The notes under the pieces were generated by a model. It did no database searches and was not told the DNA's origin. It saw only the letters and a list, made by a program, of their open reading frames with translations. Source: Dictyobacter aurantiacus (GTDB lineage Bacteria; Chloroflexota; Ktedonobacteria; Ktedonobacterales; Ktedonobacteraceae). Taken from it: 64,000 bases of DNA. This document shows positions 59,995-64,000 of the stretch, piece by piece (position 1 is the stretch's first letter; the number at the start of each line of letters is the position of its first letter). The stretch covers positions 2,728,001 through 2,792,000 of the forward strand of contig NZ_BIFQ01000001.1 in the NCBI RefSeq assembly GCF_003967515.1. Reading direction: 5' to 3'. The position numbers and the translations under genes were made by a program.

Positions 59995-62430
59995 TCAGGA
60001 AAGCTTGTCCAGGCGCGCGAAGTCCAGGCTGAGACGTTTCTTGCCGTGCTTGCCGGGAAATTGTACCTCTACGAATTCTGTGCCCTCTTCCATCTCGCTT
60101 TTCAAGATGATGCCGTCTCCGAAGATGTTGTGGCGCACGCGATCACCGGGCTTGAAGCGCTGTACCCTGGACTTCTGATTAGCGGATTCGCCGCCTCTGA
60201 AGCCGCTTCCTGTGGGCATGTTGCCCCTGCTTCTGGGAGCCGAGGGGAGCGAGGAATAGCTGCGCGTGGCCGCATTGCCACTATTACTGCCCCGACCGAA
60301 GACATGGCCCCCGCTCTCTCCATATGGATCCTGGTTAATGTCGTCTTCCCAACTGTGTTCCCGATATCCCTGCTGGCGGCTGCGCGATGCTGTACCCTGT
60401 CCACTACTTGCTTGCTGAGCCGCGGCCCCACCACGTTTGATGATCAGTTTGCCTGGAATATCGGCCAGGAAGCGTGAGGGCTCGGTATACTGCGTTTCTC
60501 CAAATAGTGAGCGGCGGCGCGCCCGTACCAGGTAGAGCTTTTTCATGGCGCGGGTAAAGCCGACATAGGCCAGGCGGCGCTCCTCTTCTACCTGTTCAGG
60601 TTTATCGATCGAGCGCGAGTGGGGCAGTGAACCCTCGTCCATGCCAACGATAAAGACGACGGGATATTCCAACCCCTTGGCTGCGTGCAGGGTGATCAGG
60701 GTTACGGCATCGGTATTTTCTTCCTGGATCAGCGATCCGTCTTCACCAGACTGCACGGTATCGGCGCCCCCGACCAGGGCGACGTTCTCCAGGAAGAGCT
60801 CCAGAGCGGCGTTGGTCTCGATCTCGGAGTAGTCCTCGGCCACGCGGCGTAGCTCCAGGACGTTGCCCCAGCGGTCCAGTTCCTCGCCTTCGGAGGCGAT
60901 ACGTAGCTCGGGACCATAGCCGCTGCGCTCGGCGATGCGGTCCAGCAGCTCGGGCAGGTGCAGCTCATCGATGGCTCCTCGCAGGTCGTTGATTAGCTTG
61001 TAAAAGGTTTCCAGCGCGCTTTTGGCCGCTTTGCCCAGCGTGGGATGATGCTCGATGCTTTCCAGGGCCCGGTAGAGCGAGCTGCTCTGCTGGTTGGCCC
61101 ACTGCTGCAGCTCTCCCACTGTTTTGGGCCCAATCTTGCGGTTGGGAACGTTGATGACGCGTAGCAGGCTCAGGTCATCATTGGGATTGGCCAGCAGGCG
61201 CATGTAGGCCAGCATGTCCTTGATCTCTTTGCGATCATAGAACTTGCGGCTGCCGATCACTTTGTAGGGGATGTTCATGCGCAGGAATTGCTCTTCCAGT
61301 GCGCGTGACTGGGCGTTGGTGCGATACATCACCGCGACATCGGTGCGCTTATCAATCTCGCCACGGGCCAGCAGGCGTATGATCTCCTGCGCCGTGTAGA
61401 GGCCCTCCTGCTCCTCATTGTAGGCTTCGTGCACAACGATCTTTTCGCCGTTGCCCTGCGCGGTCCACAGCTTCTTATCCTTGCGCAGGCTGTTGCGCTT
61501 GACGATGCCCTGCGCCGCGTCCAGGATGGTCTGGGTGGAGCGATAGTTCTGTTCCAATAGCAGGATTCTGGTCTGGGGAAAGTCACGTTCGAAGCGTAGT
61601 ACGTTCTCGGCACTGGCGCCGCGCCAGGTATAGATCATCTGGTCATCGTCGCCCACCACGCAGACATTGCCCAGGCCGCTATGCTCGCTATCGGTCCCAT
61701 AACCCAGCAGACGGATGAGCTTATACTGTGGCAGATTGCAGTCCTGAAACTCATCAACGTGAATGTAGTGCCAGCGGCGCTGATAGCGCTTAAGGACTTC
61801 AGGTTCGCGCCTCCAGAGCTGCTCAGTCAGCATGATCAGATCATCAAAATCGACGCTATTATTCTTGCGCATCATCTTTTGATATTCTTTGTAGACGCGT
61901 GCGGCAACCTCTTCGACATATTTGGTGGCCATCTCGGCCATCTGGTCGGGCCCCTGCATGTCGTTTTTGGCGCGTGAGATCAGAGCCTGAATGGTGGTGG
62001 GACGATATTGCTTTTCATCCAGATTAAGCTCTTTGATGGCCCTTTTGAGTAAGGTATGCTGGTCGTCGGTATCTAGAATGACGAATGAGCGCGAGAGCCC
62101 CAGGGGGGCCAGATGCTCGGCTTCGGTGCGCAGCACGCGGGCGCAGATGGCGTGGAAGGTGCCGATCATCATCTCTTTAGATTCGTTGGCCCCGACCAGC
62201 TTCTCCATGCGCTCGCGCATTTCGCGGGCTGCCTTATTCGTAAAGGTAACGGCCAGGATGCGCCAGGGCGAAACCTGCTGCTCTCGAACAAGATAGGCAA
62301 TGCGATGGGTGATTACGCGTGTCTTGCCGCTACCGGGCCCCGCCAGAATTAATACCGGCCCCTCCGTCGTCGTAACGGCATCCTGCTGAGGTTGATTGAG
62401 GCCCCCTAATAGATCTTGCTGTTCCAACAT
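59995..62430 (-). CDS. pcrA: UvrD/PcrA superfamily 1 DNA helicase
   Basis: The 811-aa protein carries the SF1A motifs: Walker A LAGPGSGKTRVI, GTFHAICARVLR, VDEFQDCN, QNYRSTQTI, the UvrD signature VTLITLHAAKGLEYPVVF and FTRAMKKLYLV. The C-terminal GDRVRHNIFGDG is the PcrA Tudor-like domain that binds RNA polymerase. It unwinds DNA 3'-5' in repair and at stalled replication forks. The ATG follows GGAGGGTGATGACCG. It is monocistronic; a palindrome lies downstream of its promoter region. Confidence 0.95.
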   Translation of the reverse strand: MLEQQDLLGGLNQPQQDAVTTTEGPVLILAGPGSGKTRVITHRIAYLVREQQVSPWRILAVTFTNKAAREMRERMEKLVGANESKEMMIGTFHAICARVLRTEAEHLAPLGLSRSFVILDTDDQHTLLKRAIKELNLDEKQYRPTTIQALISRAKNDMQGPDQMAEMATKYVEEVAARVYKEYQKMMRKNNSVDFDDLIMLTEQLWRREPEVLKRYQRRWHYIHVDEFQDCNLPQYKLIRLLGYGTDSEHSGLGNVCVVGDDDQMIYTWRGASAENVLRFERDFPQTRILLLEQNYRSTQTILDAAQGIVKRNSLRKDKKLWTAQGNGEKIVVHEAYNEEQEGLYTAQEIIRLLARGEIDKRTDVAVMYRTNAQSRALEEQFLRMNIPYKVIGSRKFYDRKEIKDMLAYMRLLANPNDDLSLLRVINVPNRKIGPKTVGELQQWANQQSSSLYRALESIEHHPTLGKAAKSALETFYKLINDLRGAIDELHLPELLDRIAERSGYGPELRIASEGEELDRWGNVLELRRVAEDYSEIETNAALELFLENVALVGGADTVQSGEDGSLIQEENTDAVTLITLHAAKGLEYPVVFIVGMDEGSLPHSRSIDKPEQVEEERRLAYVGFTRAMKKLYLVRARRRSLFGETQYTEPSRFLADIPGKLIIKRGGAAAQQASSGQGTASRSRQQGYREHSWEDDINQDPYGESGGHVFGRGSNSGNAATRSYSSLPSAPRSRGNMPTGSGFRGGESANQKSRVQRFKPGDRVRHNIFGDGIILKSEMEEGTEFVEVQFPGKHGKKRLSLDFARLDKLS

Positions 62431-62806
62431 CGGTCATCACCCTCCATATCGCGAAATAATCAGAAACGTTGTATCTGGAAAAAATTAAAATTGCATAATA
62501 TCGGATCTGCGTCTGGTCGTAGATAGCTGTAGATTGAATCGACGCTATTGTACCACAGATGCACACCTCATCGGCATAACCAATGTGACCTAACTGTAAG
62601 AAACCTGTGAGTTTTCAAAAAGGGATAGCTCAGGCGCTGGCAGGAGGCGGTTAACCGCCTCCTGCCAGCGCCTGAGCTATCCCTTTTAACTAAGCTATAT
62701 GCTATAGTTGTCTTAGCAAGCATCTCTTAGGGTTGAGCAGCTTAAAGCAAGCGGCCCCTTATAACTGTGATAGTTTCACCAATCTCTCTTATGGAAAGGT
62801 CTTGCT
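62431..62806. other. Divergent intergenic region with a perfect palindrome
   Basis: No gene is seen. A 70-bp fully symmetric palindrome lies in the middle (62618-62687), and AT-rich promoter DNA flanks it on both sides. Because pcrA and the peptidase gene read outward, the palindrome is not a gene-end terminator. Confidence 0.65.
62618..62687. repeat. Perfect 70-bp loopless palindrome
   Basis: Bases 62618-62652 are the exact complement of 62653-62687, with no loop. It sits between divergent pcrA and the M48 gene. It is the longest perfectly symmetric stretch seen in the window. Confidence 0.95.
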
Positions 62807-63967
62807 GTGCAACAGATTAATGCTGAACGGCAACAACGCCTGCGCGCCTATCGTGCGGCACGCGGCATGCTGGTACGCCTGTTAGGGCTTCCCTTTGCCT
62901 TTCTCCTGGGTTCTCTCATCTGTATCGATCCTGTTCACTCTAGCAGCCTGGTGGGACTGTTGATCTCTTTATGGCACCGCTGTATAGGGCTGCTGCTCTG
63001 GCAGCCAGTGATAAACTGGTATCCCGTGCCAATCTTTTTGAGCTACCTGCTGTGCATGCTGTGTCTGGAGGCTATCTATCTGCCACTTTACAGCTATATT
63101 GATTGCGGTCTTAAACGTTATCATCGCCTGCCGAGTTTTTCGTGGCGCGTCTGTTTTCTGCGCCATTGCCGCGCCCAGGGACAACTGGTCGTCAAGTGGG
63201 CGGTGCTGGTGCAGGTCATCTACCTGCTGTACGCGACGCTGCAGGACTGGTGGTGGTGCGGCTTCGTCTGCTTGCAATTACTACTGGATATCGGCTGGGA
63301 GCAATGTAAACCGTTTATCCTGGCGCGCACCTATACCCTGACACCGCTGGCTGATGGAGAACTGAAACAGCGTTTGCAGCAACTGATGCAGCGTCTATCA
63401 ACTTCAGTGCGTGGCATCTATGTGTTGACCAAACCAGGATCTAAAGTAGCGCCCAACGCTTTCGTAGTTGGCTGGGGCTGGACGCGCCAGATCAGCATTG
63501 TGCATACGATGCTGGAGCGCTTCTCACCGGATGAGATCGAGGTTATCCTGGCCCATGAACTGGCGCACCACGTCTCCTTCGATATCTGGAAACGTATCTT
63601 TGCCCGCTCGGGTGTGCGCCTGGTCACTTATTATCTGATTGCTATGCTGATGCTGGGATTGGTGGATATTCCGATCTATCTGTTTGATGGCTTCTCCGAT
63701 AGCGCAACGGTCCCCTTTCTTTTGTGCCTGTGTGTGCTATCCTGGGTAATAACGACTTCTGTTATGAATAGCTATAGCCGTTCGATGGAATATCGCGCGG
63801 ATGAGTTCGCCCTGCGTACAACCGGCCTGCACCAGGCATTTAAGAGCGCCATGGTGCGATTAGCGAATATCAACGAAATTCTCGCCCATGAGGATAGCCA
63901 TTCCAGCCATCCATCCATTGTGAGTCGTATTCGCCACGCTGAAGAGTGCGCGGCTCGCAATGCATGA
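62807..63967 (+). CDS. M48-family membrane metallopeptidase
   Basis: The 386-aa protein starts at GTG with GGAAAGG upstream. Several TM segments fill the first 160 aa. The zinc site is HELAHH (about 246-251), with the third ligand Glu in SMEYRADEFALR near 325. This is the Ste24/HtpX-type M48 layout used in membrane protein quality control. It may be a stress protease or BlaR1-like sensor; no regulatory partner is visible. The window ends 33 bases later at a ribosome-binding-site-like TGGAGGA. Confidence 0.85.
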   Translation: MQQINAERQQRLRAYRAARGMLVRLLGLPFAFLLGSLICIDPVHSSSLVGLLISLWHRCIGLLLWQPVINWYPVPIFLSYLLCMLCLEAIYLPLYSYIDCGLKRYHRLPSFSWRVCFLRHCRAQGQLVVKWAVLVQVIYLLYATLQDWWWCGFVCLQLLLDIGWEQCKPFILARTYTLTPLADGELKQRLQQLMQRLSTSVRGIYVLTKPGSKVAPNAFVVGWGWTRQISIVHTMLERFSPDEIEVILAHELAHHVSFDIWKRIFARSGVRLVTYYLIAMLMLGLVDIPIYLFDGFSDSATVPFLLCLCVLSWVITTSVMNSYSRSMEYRADEFALRTTGLHQAFKSAMVRLANINEILAHEDSHSSHPSIVSRIRHAEECAARNA

Positions 63968-64000
63968 AGATTATGATATCCTGGAGGACTATTTTTTTTT

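Overview
The window looks like chromosomal DNA from a Ktedonobacteria-type member of Chloroflexota. The evidence is a mosaic of Gram-positive-like regulation (a T-box leader, ScpB, PrsW, many intrinsic terminators), an archaeal-type AspRS, large zinc-ribbon/transmembrane/extracellular proteins, a Ser/Thr kinase with an extracellular domain, and intergenic DNA crowded with long perfect palindromes. The taxonomic assignment is inference from gene content. There are no rRNA genes, prophage, transposase genes or CRISPR array. One tRNA gene, tRNA-Ala(GGC), is present.

Layout. 1-2.7 kb: end of a fumarase gene, tRNA-Ala, and a T-box-controlled AspRS. 2.7-10.4 kb: MFS transporter, PrsW-like protease, DNA polymerase III alpha. 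10.4-18.2 kb: redox module A, made of a FAD/NAD oxidoreductase fused to two FHA domains and a zinc ribbon, a multi-cluster Fe-S protein carrying two cyclic-nucleotide-binding-like domains, and a putative di-haem membrane cytochrome; a zinc-ribbon/RskA-like protein follows. 18.2-27.2 kb: solitary DNA methyltransferase, an unrecognised 658-aa protein, HAD phosphatase, an isopropylmalate-synthase-like enzyme, a TcmP-like protein, and an mhqO-mhqD-like pair. 27.3-33.9 kb: divergent receptor-type kinase and a 1258-aa repeat protein. 33.9-43.6 kb: mostly housekeeping genes on the minus strand (nfo, scpB, a sigma factor with an HTH partner, prs, queA-ruvB, purK-purE). 44-53 kb: a candidate selenoprotein, ychF, a FmdB-type zinc ribbon, parA-parB, a DinB-like protein and a convergent two-component pair. 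53.6-57.8 kb: redox module B, a simpler version of module A with the same gene order. 58-64 kb: a second two-component system, a PcrA/UvrD helicase and an M48 peptidase.

The main observations are these. (1) An AhpD/carboxymuconolactone-decarboxylase-like gene has an in-frame TGA where the second Cys of the CxxC motif belongs, followed at the expected distance by a perfect 7-bp hairpin with a GGC loop; this fits a CxxU selenoprotein. (2) A three-gene electron-transfer system occurs twice: FAD oxidoreductase, 2x[4Fe-4S] ferredoxin, and a membrane protein with two His-x13-His pairs. The module A copy is elaborated with FHA, zinc-ribbon, cyclic-nucleotide-binding-like and extra ferredoxin domains. 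(3) There are several families of intergenic palindromes, including tandem repeats capped by a perfect palindrome and a composite three-hairpin element whose stems vary in sequence but stay paired. (4) A T-box lies upstream of a probably non-discriminating AspRS.
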